Shown piece after piece: positions 11,441 to 22,992 of a stretch of 64,000 bases of DNA. The stretch lies in the NCBI GenBank assembly GCA_029706075.1, contig JAINUG010000137.1, positions 1,429,501 to 1,493,500 of the forward strand, read 5' to 3'. The DNA comes from Aldrovandia affinis (taxonomy: Eukaryota > Chordata > Actinopteri > Notacanthiformes > Halosauridae). Within the stretch, counting starts at the first letter, position 1. Each line of letters begins with the position of its first letter. A program made the position numbers and the translations under genes. The notes under the pieces were generated by a model. The model saw only the letters and a list, made by a program, of their open reading frames with translations. It ran no database searches and was not told the origin of the DNA.

Positions 11441-11585
11441 CAACAACTCTAAAGCTTTTTCTTAATTAATTACAGATGGCCTTAGGTGTAATATAGGTAT
11501 AATAAGGTCCATCTGGAATACCTAAATCTGTTGGGCTGCCTAGAGGGGCCTTCAGCTCAAACAAAACATCCTCCAAAGCCAGTAT

Positions 11586-12416
11586 CAGGGGCCCAGATTA
11601 GGGTAAAAGTCTGTGTAGCAGTGAAGCTCTGACGGGGGCCCGCAGGTGGCGTTAGCGACTAGTGTTCTGACTCTACAGTATATCATAACGTACACTCTAG
11701 TCGGGACTCGAACGAGAGAGATTTTTCCATTCCCAACTAGAGTGTGGTATGGCAGCTAACGTAATAGCTAGCTAATAATTCCTAGATTTAACCGAGCAGG
11801 AATGTGGGAATGATTTGTGTTTGGACTGTAGGACGGTGATGAGAAATCACTGCAGGAAAATCACAACGATTCTTCAGCCTGGCGGGAGGGCTCACTGAAC
11901 TGAATATAGACAGTAACTAGCTAGCTAGTGTTCACGGATATTGCTTGCTAAATCAAGGCTTGGTAAGTGATAAATGCATGATCACTTGCTAAACCTTGTG
12001 TTAGCAAGCAACTAGCAACAACAGATATCGATATCCAATGTCCGTGAACGCTAATGTTAGCTAGCTAACTAACTAGCTGGTTCTCGCTGTTGTGTCTATG
12101 TGCCGCGATCCGCGAACTTGCTTGACTACTGCAGTCTGGCATAGCAACAACAACAAACGCGGTGAGCACAGACTGCATGCAAGTGACAATGTGCTGCTTT
12201 TCCCATTTGGAACATCGGAAATATTTTTGAATATCCGTGCATGACGTGTTTGTTACGATGTGAGTGTAAAACAGAAATAGTTCCAGTTAGCTAATAATAA
12301 TTCTTTTTTAATCCTAAATTCAGTCATCAGCAGGACGATCACTTGGAAATCGAAGGTGGTCCTTCTTAATTTTTAGTCGTCTGAGACGACAGGACGACTG
12401 CTAATCTGGGCCCTTG
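11586..12416. mobile_element. 831-bp hAT-like foldback DNA transposon
   Basis: The ends are inverted repeats with one mismatch in 16: left CAGGGGCCCAGATTAG, right complement CAAGGGCCCAGATTAG. CAGTAT flanks both sides (11580-11585 and 12417-12422). The interior has no transposase but holds palindromes: arms near 11915-11971 and 11980-12070 centred on ATGCATGATCA, and a smaller pair near 11690-11705 and 11742-11755. It is non-autonomous. The CAGGG-type end suggests hAT; a 6-bp duplication is shorter than the usual 8, so the superfamily is provisional. Confidence 0.75.
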
Positions 12417-12422
12417 CAGTAT

Positions 12423-13260
12423 GGGGTCAGATAAGCACGAGAAGTCAGGGACAACATTCCCACAGTAATTCAATAAGTTGGGTTATTTTTACTACTCATT
12501 TTTATACGTGTTTAAATGTTTTCTTCCTGCTTTTATTTGAATTATGCCACATTTACTGCCCCTCTATGGGAAAATCAGCCAGGTAGTGTGTATGTCAAAG
12601 ACCAAGCCTTGTACCCCAAGACACCGATTTTCTTTTACTGCCTCACATCTGGTTTTCTTGGCTTAGTGACCCACAAATACACGATCCACATGTTAGAATT
12701 ACCCTCTCTGGTTTTCCTTCTCCCTCCTCGATAGCACCACCCTTATTTTTAGGAAAGTAGTGTTTGTAGCTGTGGTCAGTTGATAAATTGTTCAGTGTTT
12801 TGATTGGCATGTGAACGCAAGAGATTTTATTTATGGGGATTGTGCTTAATGAGGAGAATTGTGTTTCGTGTTTTTCAAAAGGGCAATTTGAGAATGCAGT
12901 TGGAGTGAAAATGTGCTAATAGTTTTGCAGAGAGGTTTTTATTGATACATAGTCTTTAAGCTTTGATCACCGGGGGAGGAGGACGATGTTTGTTTTTCTT
13001 TTGCAGTCAAATACGGTGCAGTTCTCACCTCGTGTTCGTTCCATGTACAATAAGGTGCTTCATCATATTGCTAGTATTCCCATCCTTCCCTATTTTAATA
13101 TTTTTCGAAAAAAAATTCAATTATTGCATGTCGCGTTGTTTTTATGAGCCTCTGTAAAGCGAAGCCAGACCTTTGCGTTTAATGGGTTCTGACCGAGCAA
13201 GTTACATTCGCAGAAACTTGTGATGCAACTGACTTTGTCACTTTGTATGTTATTTATATT
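12423..13260. other. Low-repeat unique sequence
   Basis: No transposon or repeat is recognised, unlike most of the window. It lies immediately upstream of the candidate promoter and could carry regulatory sequence, but I see no specific site. Confidence 0.35.
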
Positions 13261-13271
13261 TGCACAGTAAT

Positions 13272-13560
13272 CTTATATAGCACACCTTTTTTTGAAGGGT
13301 CGAAGTTGGACGATGTTTGGCTCGACCTACCGCAAATGTGTTCCACAGCCTATGCCGCTGGCTACAGCTCAAAGGGCGGCGCGAGGCGAACCTGCTCGTC
13401 AGTTTAACCGCCGTGCCAACAAACTGTAGCAGCGATTGTCAGTTAGAATCAAATTCGTCATAGTGGTTAAAGTTCCATCCATTATTGCCGCTTATTCCTG
13501 GTTTTATTGTTAGAAAAGATATCCACAGGGCGTTTCAAATTCACAAGAAAAGGTGAGTGC
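13272..13560 (+). promoter_or_regulatory. Candidate promoter and untranslated first exon
   Basis: A TATA-like CTTATATAGC at 13271-13280 is followed about 30 bases later by CpG-richer sequence (13305-13440) and by a strong splice donor, AAAAG|GTGAGTGC, with GT at 13553. Downstream sequence looks like intron. No start codon with a useful frame is present, so it would be a 5' UTR exon. The donor and spacing are visible; transcription is inference, and the host gene would lie outside the window or in unrecognised exons. Confidence 0.3.
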
Positions 13561-13999
13561 ATGTCTTTGTATTATATTACCTAACAAGTAGTGAACGTAA
13601 ATAGTCATAACAGAATGTATGGCCAATTTCGAAGCCATGTAGCCTAATTAAAGTTAAAAGTTTAGCTAAGCTAACGTTAACTAAATTTACTGAAATTAAC
13701 AACCACGGTGAAGTAGCCTATGTTATGTCTCATGTTCACAGCCATACGTTAGGTTATAGCTTGCTAACTGCCACCAGCATGGGAAAATACCAATGAGTAA
13801 AAAACTAAAAGTTTAAAGTTGACACCTGGAAAGACAGACAATGAAATACATTGAGAAACGCAGGTTAGTTATGCTAACGTACGCTAACGTAAGTTATGCT
13901 AATCACAAGGGTCAGGAGAAGCCGCGAAAAAATACGTAATAAAGAAGAAATATTATATGTGACATTCGCTAGCTAGCCTGTTGTGACTGTTGTCAGTAA

Positions 14000-14340
14000 C
14001 TTAACAGTAACGCTTAAGGCCAAAATATGCTTTATGCGACAAGTGCTTTATGCCGTCGCGTAACCTGATTGCTTTGAATAACTAGGTAAGGTCAATTGCC
14101 ACAGAAATACAGTACTTCCATCTGACTTTGTTTATGTTTTGATGTTATTGCAATGGACGGCTTTCAGGAATTATTAGCGGAGCCATTGAGGTATCCTCAT
14201 GTTTATAACTGCTCAAGGAGTGATTATTAAGACGCCATAAAAACGGCCAACTCATGGGGGGAGATTGCAAGCAATCTGGACACAGACTAGCTGCAATGCA
14301 GTATAAATGCTCAAAATCAGAAACGTCCTGCGACACGTTT
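14000..14340 (+). mobile_element. PIF/Harbinger-like element remnant
   Basis: AAGGCCAAAATATGCTTTAT near 14016 followed by GCGACAAGTGC resembles fish Harbinger ends, and the MADF gene relic lies inside. CCTGCGACACGTTTCGTGC near 14327 may belong to the other end. No DDE transposase gene is present. The element boundaries are approximate. Confidence 0.45.
14153..14290 (+). pseudogene. MADF-domain protein relic (Harbinger second gene)
   Basis: A 46-codon reading from ATG at 14153 contains LRYPHVYNCSRSDY, a stop codon, then DAIKTANSWGEIASNLD. The spacing of tyrosine-rich, SDY and SW-EIA motifs fits a MADF domain, the DNA-binding partner protein of Harbinger transposons. The internal TAA makes it a pseudogene. 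Confidence 0.6.
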
Positions 14341-14444
14341 CGTGCAACACTTGTTGCTCAAATCAGAAAACCAACCTTTAGCTGGCTATCTAATCTCCAA
14401 GTACCTTACATCTGACGCTTATAACACACCCAATCTCACCCCCA

Positions 14445-14600
14445 CTCACATTTTTTTTAAATTATTTTTTGTTTCCGATTTTTCCCCCCGTTTTTCTCTC
14501 AATTTAGTAGCCAATTCCCTGGGGCAGAGAGCCAAATAGCCCGATTGGTGTTCCTGGCCAGAGTCGGGGCGGTTGTTTTTTGAAGATAGGTAAACAAAGC
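14445..14600 (-). mobile_element. SINE-B 3' fragment
   Basis: On the minus strand the end reads GGCTACTAAATTGAGAGAAA followed by an A-rich tail, the same 3' domain as in the other SINE-A and SINE-B copies. The body is short, rearranged (GCCAGAGTCGGGGCGG near 14558) and lacks the tRNA head. Confidence 0.6.
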
Positions 14601-14850
14601 GCCAGTCAAACTGCTATTCAAGGCCCCACCCCACTCACGGCACTACTATATTTATGCACTGCACTCATTTACACCTGACAAAGTTAGCCATGTCCATTGG
14701 CTAGTAACCTGCATACACTCCAAATTACCTCATAGCTAACTAATGTCAGTGAGCAACTAACTGTCGACCAGCAGTAAAAACAAGCTTTGCGTCTGTCTGC
14801 CAAGTTAATCCTGGGTAGCTAGAAACATTTGAGATAATGAGTAAAGTCTC

Positions 14851-15211
14851 GAGCGGCACGGTGGTGCAGTGGATAGCGCTGTCGCCTCACAGCAAGAAGG
14901 TCTCGGGTTCGAATCCAGGCCTGGGGCCTTTCTGTGCGGAGTTTGCATGTTCTCCTTGTGTCCGCGTGGGTTTCCTCCGGGTACTCCGGTTTCCTCCCAC
15001 AGTCCAAAGACATGCACGTTAGCCTAATTGGAGAGTCTAAATTGCCCGTAGGTATGAGTGTGTGAGTGAATGGTGTGTGTGCCCTGCGATGGATTGGCGA
15101 CCTGTCCAGGGTGTATTCCTGCCTCTCGCCCAGAACGCATGCTGGGATAGGCTCCAGCCCCCCCGCGACCCTGACCAGGAATAAGCGGCTTAGATAATGG
15201 ATGGATGGATG
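14851..15211 (+). mobile_element. Complete tRNA-headed SINE with GGAT tail
   Basis: Flanked by a perfect 12-bp duplication, GAGTAAAGTCTC, at 14839-14850 and 15212-15223. The head has box A (GGTGCAGTGGATAGCGC) and a consensus box B (GGGTTCGAATCCAGG). The body includes GAGTTTGCATGTTCTCC, CCTCCCACAGTCCAAAGACA and GGCGACCTGTCCAGGGTGTA, a highly abundant fish repeat body, and the tail is (ATGG)n. The intact box B and perfect duplications point to a recent insertion. ORFs on both strands here are by-products of the SINE. Confidence 0.92.
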
Positions 15212-15223
15212 GAGTAAAGTCTC

Positions 15224-15659
15224 TAGCTAGATTGCCAGCAACATGGGAACTAATGGATTAGTTTGCAAGCTAATTTACTATAGCTAGAAAAAAATATTTA
15301 TAACGGGAGTGCGCGGTATATGAACAACGCTGTAGCTTAACTTAAACTGTTGTTGACTACATAGAGCTTGTGAATAATTGCTCGTGTGTTCGTAATGAAA
15401 TAAATTGCCAATATTGTAATGAATAAATGGCCAGTTCTGCACCGTTTATTTGGGAAAGAGGAGGCAACCCCCATTTCACCTTCTACTGGCCCACTTAGTG
15501 ATGTCATGAAAACAGTATGTTTGGGATGCAGCCGAATAACTTTTAAATTTTTAAATTTTTTAAATGGAACAATTTGGTGGCTTGGTCTTTACTAATCCAT
15601 TATAGTGCTGTATGTTTTTTTTTCCCCCCTCTATGTGGGTATTTCACAGTTAACGGCTT
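15224..15659. other. Unassigned sequence
   Basis: AT-rich sequence with ATTTTTAAATTTTT repeats near 15545; nothing else is recognised. Confidence 0.4.
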
Positions 15660-15960
15660 AATATTTGTATGCAAGCTCTCCTCTGAAATATGTTCTGCCA
15701 GCCAGACACTTATTTTCACTCTGCTGTCCACCAGCTGAGTTGTGCAGTCATTGCACTTCCAATACACTCCCTGCTCTGTTGGTGCAGACAAACTGCAGGC
15801 CCCCAATCGACCAGAAGTGTCACTCTTGCACAATAAGATAGGGACCATTGTGCTGACTGAAATCATCCCACATTGGTACAATGGCACAGCCAGTTGTGCA
15901 CCACCCTGCCTGGCAATTGGCCACAGTTGGCACTGGCGTGGTCAGGATTAGATTACGGAC
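15660..15960 (-). mobile_element. SINE-R copy
   Basis: Matches 1556-2060 across most of its length (GCAAGCTCTCCTCTGAAA, ACTTATTTTCACTCTGCTGT, AATCGACCAGAAGTG, CCTGCCTGGCAATTGGCCAC). On the minus strand it begins near 15960 with a box-B-like TAATCTAATCCTGACCACG. No flanking duplication was found. Confidence 0.55.
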
Positions 15961-16102
15961 CACCCAGAACACCGTACTTTCATGTTCTTTTTGGTATTTT
16001 AATGTGAAACTTAAGAAAATGAAAATGAAAACACCCAAAGTGCTCTTTAACTTTGTTTATTAATCATATGGATATTGGAGATGCCAGGACATTCTGTTGT
16101 TC

Positions 16103-16203
16103 TGTGTGGCTCAGTAGGGAAAGAATGGCGACGACCACGTATACTGAAAAATGTATGCATTCATTAGTGTAAGTCGCTTTGGATAAAAGCGTCTGCTAAA
16201 TGG
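16103..16203 (+). mobile_element. V-SINE with internal deletion
   Basis: The head keeps box A (TGTGGCTCAGTAGG) but box B is deleted. The core resumes with GTATGCATTCATTAGTGTAA and ends in GTCGCTTTGGATAAAAGCGT then CTGCTAAATGGC. The hairpin with GGATA loop is intact. Confidence 0.8.
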
Positions 16204-17425
16204 CATATATTATATTGTAACCACAAGCTGAAAACCACATTACAAAGTCTTTAATTTATTTGCATACATAAGAACTAGATGCTGCACTTATTTGGCGTGC
16301 TCACAGATGTGTTTTGTGTTTTTCATGTGGATTTATGGTTGTACTTACAGCTTATGGGGGGGGAAAGTGCTGCATTAAAGCCAGCATAGTAGCCAGCGAA
16401 AGTAATTGCATCTGAAAAACAATATTAAATAGTAATAGACACAAACCAATTTTTTTTTTTTTTAAGTTGTTTTTTTTGAGGGGCAAAGTAAAATCACGGT
16501 GCAGTTATCACAAAACTACCACTAACAGGCCCTGATCATCATAATAAAATACAAATAAAATAAAAATGAAACAAATAACTAAAACAACAATGTTGTAGTC
16601 ATAAAAGCACTCCTATGATGCGCTTTAGGGAAGTGACTGCTTTAAAGCGGAACTGGAACATTTCTGGAAATTTGTGTGATTTTTCAGAAGAAAATACGTT
16701 TTCTACATCATTGCAATCTTAAATTCAAAATGTGTACGGAGTTTTTGGAAAATTGCCTGAAATAGCCATATTGGTTAATGCAGAGTAATGACTTTAGATT
16801 TATGTATACATTTTAATTAACATATTTAAATGTTTCTATAAATAACACCAGAGTCAAAACAGCAATTGAAATTATGCCAGCACTCCTTGAATATATGCAA
16901 ATAGTTGGAAGTATGGATTACATACAAGCATTACATACTAAACTGAATTATCAATATCTATTCAGTAAAATGTTGACTATATCATCAGCACTCTATTGTA
17001 CCATTACCAATTTACCTAAATCGTGATGTCTTGTAAAATATAACCTGTAAAAAAACAGAAAAACTTTTTGTATGCTTTTCTCGCTGGGCAAAATTCCCAG
17101 ACCAATGTTCCCACAGAAATTCAGTGTAAACCTTTCCAACGTCATATCATCATACCTGAAAACACATCAGTGTTTCCCTAAAGTTTCAGGAAATAATTTC
17201 TAACAGTAATCTTATCTAACACAATACTTGTGTGAAACTGACGTGTTGAAACTTGTTTCTGTTATTTAAGACTTGTAGTTAGACAAGTGTATGGAAGAAA
17301 ATTAGGGTCAAAAAGATGCCAACACGTTGAATTCAACCGTTTTATTTGGCACTCATTTTCTTCCATACAAAGTGTCGAAAATGCATCTATTATATTTGCA
17401 ACGGTTCCTGAAACATAATGCCGTA
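16204..17425. other. Unassigned AT-rich sequence
   Basis: No repeats with recognisable ends or coding signal. A T run is at 16451-16463. Confidence 0.4.
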
Positions 17426-17500
17426 CTGCATTTACATTTGACACTTTAAGCATTTAGCAGATGCTCTTATCCAGAGCGGCTTACAAGATGTGCATTAATA
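17426..17500 (-). mobile_element. V-SINE/L2 3' tail fragment
   Basis: On the minus strand it reads AAGCCGCTCTGGATAAGAGC then ATCTGCTAAATGC and ends in a TGTAAATG tail. Only the 3' domain is present, so a 5'-truncated LINE and a SINE cannot be told apart. Confidence 0.7.
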
Positions 17501-19400
17501 CATGGTAAGAACAATCATAGTTAGCGCAAGAGATCAGTGCAGTAATACAGCGATAGACATCGTTGTTGGCGGCTGCGTACCATACCTGTAATACCTGCAC
17601 TGTAAAGACACACCACTTTAAACCTCACTTGTTTTGTACGTTATATATTTATTGTGAGGGCATGAGATTAAGATCAGTTCCACCAACACCTGAGCATTGT
17701 CTGGGCCGGCAGGGTGCGACCTGATCTCAGTGAACGGGTGGGTGTGTGAGGGGAAGGGTCTGAGACATTCCCTCCCTGTGAGTAGTTCAGTGTGAGAAGA
17801 ATGGAAGAATGAGCGGAAATCCTCATCTGCAGAAAGTGGCAGTAAGTCAGACAGTGTACACAGTGGACAGTGGCCAGAAGATTTTTTAGCCAGTTCAGAT
17901 TACAAGTCAAAGAGAAGTGGGTTGTTGCCTCATGTAGTCCATTAGAGAGATTAGACTGTATTAATAAGCAATTAACCTTGTTCTTTATCACTGAACTCCA
18001 TTTTTATATACCACTATTCATAAGTTGGATATGGTTTTGAAACGATCTGTGATGTCATTCCAGACAATGGCCCATGTTTGCAGAATGAAATGAAATGAAA
18101 TGAAATGATTAGATTTCATTTAGTAAAGTACCACAACTAAATGGGGGGGGGACCTCTAGCATGTGGCTTAAAAATTATATTCAGGCAGAAGCTTGGAATA
18201 GAAATTGTACATTTATATAAATATAAAATAATATTTTATTCTAATCTGAACCCATTGTATGAAAATTCTGGTCCATCTTTTGTGAATAATTTGGTATGTG
18301 TCATATTCCACATTTAATCTGTCATTTTATATTTGCATGAATCATGCTGCATTAATAGTCTGTGTGAATGTAATGACCATCGCAGACAATAAAAGGAAAT
18401 TGTGTATAAGCTTGTACAGCTGCTTGCTTGCTAAATGGCTCGTCAGTTGCACGTCGCCACACTTCCTCTCGAATGTAAAAATTTCCCTCTGGCTGATGTC
18501 ATCTCTTAGTTTAAAGGTGACTTCTTCTGTTGCTTGTGGCGTACGTACGTCCCTAGTGTCAAAGCTGTTTCATGCCCCCGCCAAGTCAAACCATTTTATA
18601 TTCTTATCTATATTCCAAATTGGGAGACAAAGGGGGTAAAAGCTTGATGATTTGTTGTCCAATTTTGAATTTAGATTTTTGTGCTCACGTCTGAGCTCAC
18701 TTGGAAGAGGGGAAAAAACAATCACTTCTCTGTATATAAGTCCATCGAAAGTCCCTGTGGGGGGTTTTCTGTTTGTTTTTTTCCCCTCTATGCGCCCTTT
18801 AGCGCTCCAGGGTTTTCCCCACCAGAAACAGTGGGTAGCCACTGTTTAATCATTTTATTGACATTTGATCACAGGGGACGTAATGTGATTGTCTTTTATC
18901 CATGAGAGCAGACTGTTTATTTGACAACTGGATTTAGCACTCAGTTATTGTTTACTTTTCCTACACAGCATGTCGTCAGACCTTTCTTTATCAATTCTAC
19001 GCCTTCCTCTTTTTTAATCATGCGTGATTCACGATTCATGATTACATTTTTGTCACAAAGTGTCCCAATTGTTTTAAAAGTGACTCCAGAAATGATTTGA
19101 GAAGTTTCACCAGTAGATTCTGGCAATAACACAATGTCATGTAGTTCAAAGGGGAGGGAATTATATAATAACATTATCTATCCTCATTCGTGTGAAAAAA
19201 TGGCAGTAATGGTAGTAATTACAGATGTGCCCCCTCGCATTACTTTCCCAAACCTCTGTTTTGCATATGAAGAGAGGACTTTTATCCATTTGCATTCCAA
19301 ATATAAGTGGTTGATGGTTGGTTGTTGGTTGGTTGTTGGTTTGAAAAAACATCCCCAGGTTTATGTGTAAAATGAACCAAATTAATTATCACAAACTATA
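17501..19400. other. Unassigned sequence
   Basis: Contains a short (AATGA)n run at 18086-18109. Several overlapping ORFs near 18570-18905 on both strands have no recognisable domain. Confidence 0.35.
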
Positions 19401-19403
19401 ACC

Positions 19404-19406
<3 letters not shown>

Positions 19407-19461
<55 letters not shown>
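19407..19461. repeat. (TG)n microsatellite
   Basis: About 27 perfect TG units; the poly-Cys-Val frame across it is an artefact. Confidence 0.97.
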
Positions 19462-19462
<1 letters not shown>

Positions 19463-20799
19463 TTTTCACAGCTCCAATGAATTTCATAGAAATCTGCCAG
19501 TGTTTTTATTGTTGCTGTTTGTAATTACAAGTGTGAAAGTAAGCCCGTGGTCTTTTGAAATGAGATCAACCGGTTTTGACACATTAACCGGTTGTGCTGT
19601 GCCCTGTGTTTTAGCAGTTGACAAGAAAAGTAACATGATATCATCTGAGTTTCGTGCCTGTTGGCTTTGTTCACAAAGTTGAAGGGAGCATTTTAATAAG
19701 CCGTTGAACTCATCTGAAGAAACTAATCTTCTCACATATTTCCTTTTATTTGTTTGCTCTTGGGAGATACGAGATCTCTCCACACCTCCCAAAGCCACCT
19801 TGTCATATAAAACGCCCCCAGGTGCTTAGATTACCGTGGAGTTGTGAAAGTATGGCATAAGGATGACACATGAAGTGTCTCATATTTGCATCTCCACTAC
19901 TTGAGGGCTATATTATTTCCAAATGTGAACCTTTCCTCAGTTCTTATCACGTTTATCGGTGAGCTGTTGTGGGCATTGATTGAAACTGTGCTGTGCCTAC
20001 TTTCACCTACGTTCATGCTTCCAAATACCAGCAGCATTAAAAACCCTGATTTAATTTGATGGATTTTGAAATGAGAAAACTAATTGAATTAGCAATATAG
20101 CTAGCAAGCCATCCAGTTAGCAAATATCAGAACATGTGGACTTCCCAAACTAACAACTGGTACTTTGGGTGGCAGGGAATGATGTGGCCTGCTTTGTTAA
20201 AAACCTGATTAGTTATTTGCTCATCTTTGTGTCAATGCAATGCAATTTAACAAGATATGCCACAATTAATGCAATCACATAAAATATTCAAAATGCTTAC
20301 TACCGTGACTATGCAATGATGGACCTCTCTGGAACTCCCCAATTGTTGAATGTTTGCGCTCTGCTCTGAGCGCTGTCGTCTTACTATAAACTGCCGATAG
20401 AAACAAATAATTGGATTGTCAAAAATATATTGAACAAATTGAAACATTACAAATAATTGCAATGTACAATACAAAATCCTACATAATACTGCACCCCCTC
20501 CGCTTCTTACATATAAACTACAACCAGAGCCTCCACCCGAGGAGACTGCATTGAAACAAATCAGCATTTTCAGTTAAAGCATGGAATTACCCACACAGTC
20601 AGGGATCTCAAAATATACCTTTGAACCTGAAAAATTTGAAACATTACAAATAACTGTTCTGTCCCAATTGTTTGTCCTGTCATGTCCTTTCACTGTATAA
20701 TATGTCAGTGTCATGAGTATGTTTCTTTCTTGTATAGTGCATGTGTAAGTATTTTAACAGTATGTTAAATGTGTTCCATGTGCCTTGGTCTGTCAAACT
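19462..20799. other. Unassigned sequence
   Basis: No supported feature. ORFs of 104-106 residues on the minus strand (near 19484-19798 and 20247-20567) have no recognisable motif. Confidence 0.35.
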
Positions 20800-21000
20800 T
20801 GTTTTTATTGCATTCTTAATATTTGACATTTCAGGTTGCCTTTTTAACATCCGGCCAGGGACTCCAGATGAAAAGTAGCCTCTTGGCAAATTCTGCTCAT
20901 TTACAATGTATTGTTTTTAACATTCAGTGTCTATTAATGTGCATTGTCCCTGACAAATAAACTAATAAAATTAAAAATTAAAAAATAAAAATAAAAATAT
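20800..21000 (+). mobile_element. Probable LINE 3' end, L1-like tail
   Basis: Contains GGCCAGGGACTCCAGATGAA, TAGCCTCTTGGCAAATTCTG and TTAATGTGCATTGTCCCTG, then AATAAACTAATAAAATTAAA and an A-rich tail. I recall this 3' UTR layout from fish LINEs that end in poly(A), probably of the L1/Tx1 group. No ORF2 is recognised upstream. Confidence 0.5.
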
Positions 21001-22990
21001 GAGTGCTCATTAATTGTTAACTAGGTCTCAAACTGAAATAGACAGAGTTAAATAGCAACCTTGACACCGCTACCCTCCCTTTGATTCATCCATTTATATG
21101 AAAGTAGGGAAATATGTACAATATATAAGAGCTAGTCATGTTACTTAAGCCATTTTACAAACTGAAATAAAACTGAGTAGAAAACAAAACAAAATGATGA
21201 TACCTAGTTAGCTAGCACTGTAACACGTGGCAAACTAGCTGATACAGAATACGATATTTTACAATATGAAATGAATGCTACAACAACCCCAAGTTGACTC
21301 CTAATTGGATAGTGATGGCTACCAGTGCCAACAACCTCCTCCCTCTTTTATTAAATTAAAATTAAATTAAATCCAAAATAGCTAGTTAACACTATTTCAC
21401 TTAGCTAGCTACTAGCAAGTTTGCTGGCTAACCAACTAGTTAGTATTAGTGAATACTGCAAAGACTCCCAAATCATTATAGAGAATATACAAACGACAAT
21501 GACCTTGAAACTGATTTGGATTCTCCCAACAACTAGCTACGTTGTACAAAACAAGTTTTGGTTGGTGATGTGTTTAGGGATTGCCAAGCTTTGCTGTACA
21601 GTGCAGAGTGATGTCTTATTCAATCTGAACTGTGACAGATTGCCACACGTCAAGGGCAGAGTTATGATTGTGAAAATGAATAGATTATTGGTCATTTTCA
21701 TTACTTTTTGAGTCTCAGCCTCAAAGGTGTCTAATATTTTGTTCCTTGTGAACTGTGGAAAAAAATAAGTTCCTGCGATGCCAGGAGGGATGGAAGGAGG
21801 AGTGGAGGGCTCCTTCTCCTCTTCGGCTGCTGCCAGGTGCTGTTTACTTCCAAAGCTGGGAGCCTACAGGACCTTGGACAGTGGCGGCCCCATACACAGG
21901 CATGCACACCTGAGGTTGGTCAGTAATCCGCTCAGTTGTTGTCTATTGTCTACTTCTGTAAAAGCACAGCCTGCCATACCTGGAGGAGGACTTTACTTTA
22001 GGACATGGTGGACTTGGGACTCGATTTTTGTTCTTTTTTGTTTTAAGTTTGACTTTGTTTTGGGGTTTTCCTGTTTCATTTTGGTTTTGACTGCCCTGAC
22101 AAGGGAAAATGAAACGGCCTGTTGGAGTCTGTCCGTTGGAACCCTTCTTTGTTGTTTGTTTCTATCCACTCACCACCTGGCATGGTGGCCACCCCAGCCA
22201 CAGTGCCACTCTATACTAACACAACTGAGAGACGCACACACACACACTGGGAATGATTAATGCTTGGGCTGAAGGCGCATGTTTACGTAGGAGCGGTCTG
22301 AGAGAAACCAAGAGACCGGCGTGTAATACAAATTGAAAGGCGGCGCTCTCGCTGAGTAAACGAACAAAAATCGTATTAATGCAATTATTATGGAGACAAA
22401 GCCTCTTTGCCATTTTTTAATGGACAGAGGCACAATCGACATTAATGAAGTCCTATTTTACACTATGGTTTCACGTTTAAAAAAAAAAAAACATGCTATA
22501 ACATGAGTTGATGTGAAAATATGAACATTACATTTTTGGGTAAACATTAATATCTTATGTAGTAAGAGGAACTGGAACCAATCCCACAATAGTCTTTTAA
22601 TTAGATTACGACACAGACCGAGCCCAGTTTTTAGACAGACATGATTTACTGTTCTTTTCTCTCTCTTTGCGCCTTTTTAAATGTATCTTCTCACTCTGTT
22701 TTGAAATGTGTGCCGCACCTTGCGCACCTGCAAGATAAGCGCTGATTAAAGTTGTTTTTGCTATCATTTTTATTTTAGAAGAACTGTCAGGCAGATAGTA
22801 TTCATTTGGTGAGGACGTAAGGCACATTTCCCGAGCCAAGTAATTGATCAATGCAATTGGGAAAGCAGTGGGTTTGAGATTTGAAGCAAATGATATCAAA
22901 ATGCTGGTCACATTTCCTAATTCAATATATGGTTTTCCGGTTCACCAAGGTTGAAGTATATCAATCATCTGATTCGAACATTAAAATATA
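21001..22990. other. Unassigned region with a 160-codon ORF
   Basis: A plus-strand ORF at 21778-22260 starts MPGGMEGGVEGSFSSSAAA and includes a hydrophobic stretch (FVLFCFKFDFVLGFSCFILV) encoded by T-rich sequence. Long T-rich runs and no recognisable domain make it more likely retroelement untranslated or LTR sequence than a gene. A (CA)n run is at 22234-22247. Confidence 0.3.
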
Positions 22991-22992
22991 TA

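Noticed and set aside
14860..14930. Functional tRNA gene
   Set aside because: Box A and box B are present, but the rest cannot fold as a complete tRNA and the sequence continues into a SINE body with target duplications. The same applies to the other SINE heads.
18086..18109. CRISPR-like or regulatory repeat array
   Set aside because: It is a short (AATGA)n microsatellite. No regularly spaced repeats with unique spacers exist in the window.
19407..19461. Cys-Val repeat protein
   Set aside because: It is translation of a (TG)n microsatellite; likewise at 46521-46738.
21778..22260. 160-codon plus-strand ORF as a gene
   Set aside because: T-rich coding, no domain, no splice or promoter context; more likely retroelement or chance sequence.
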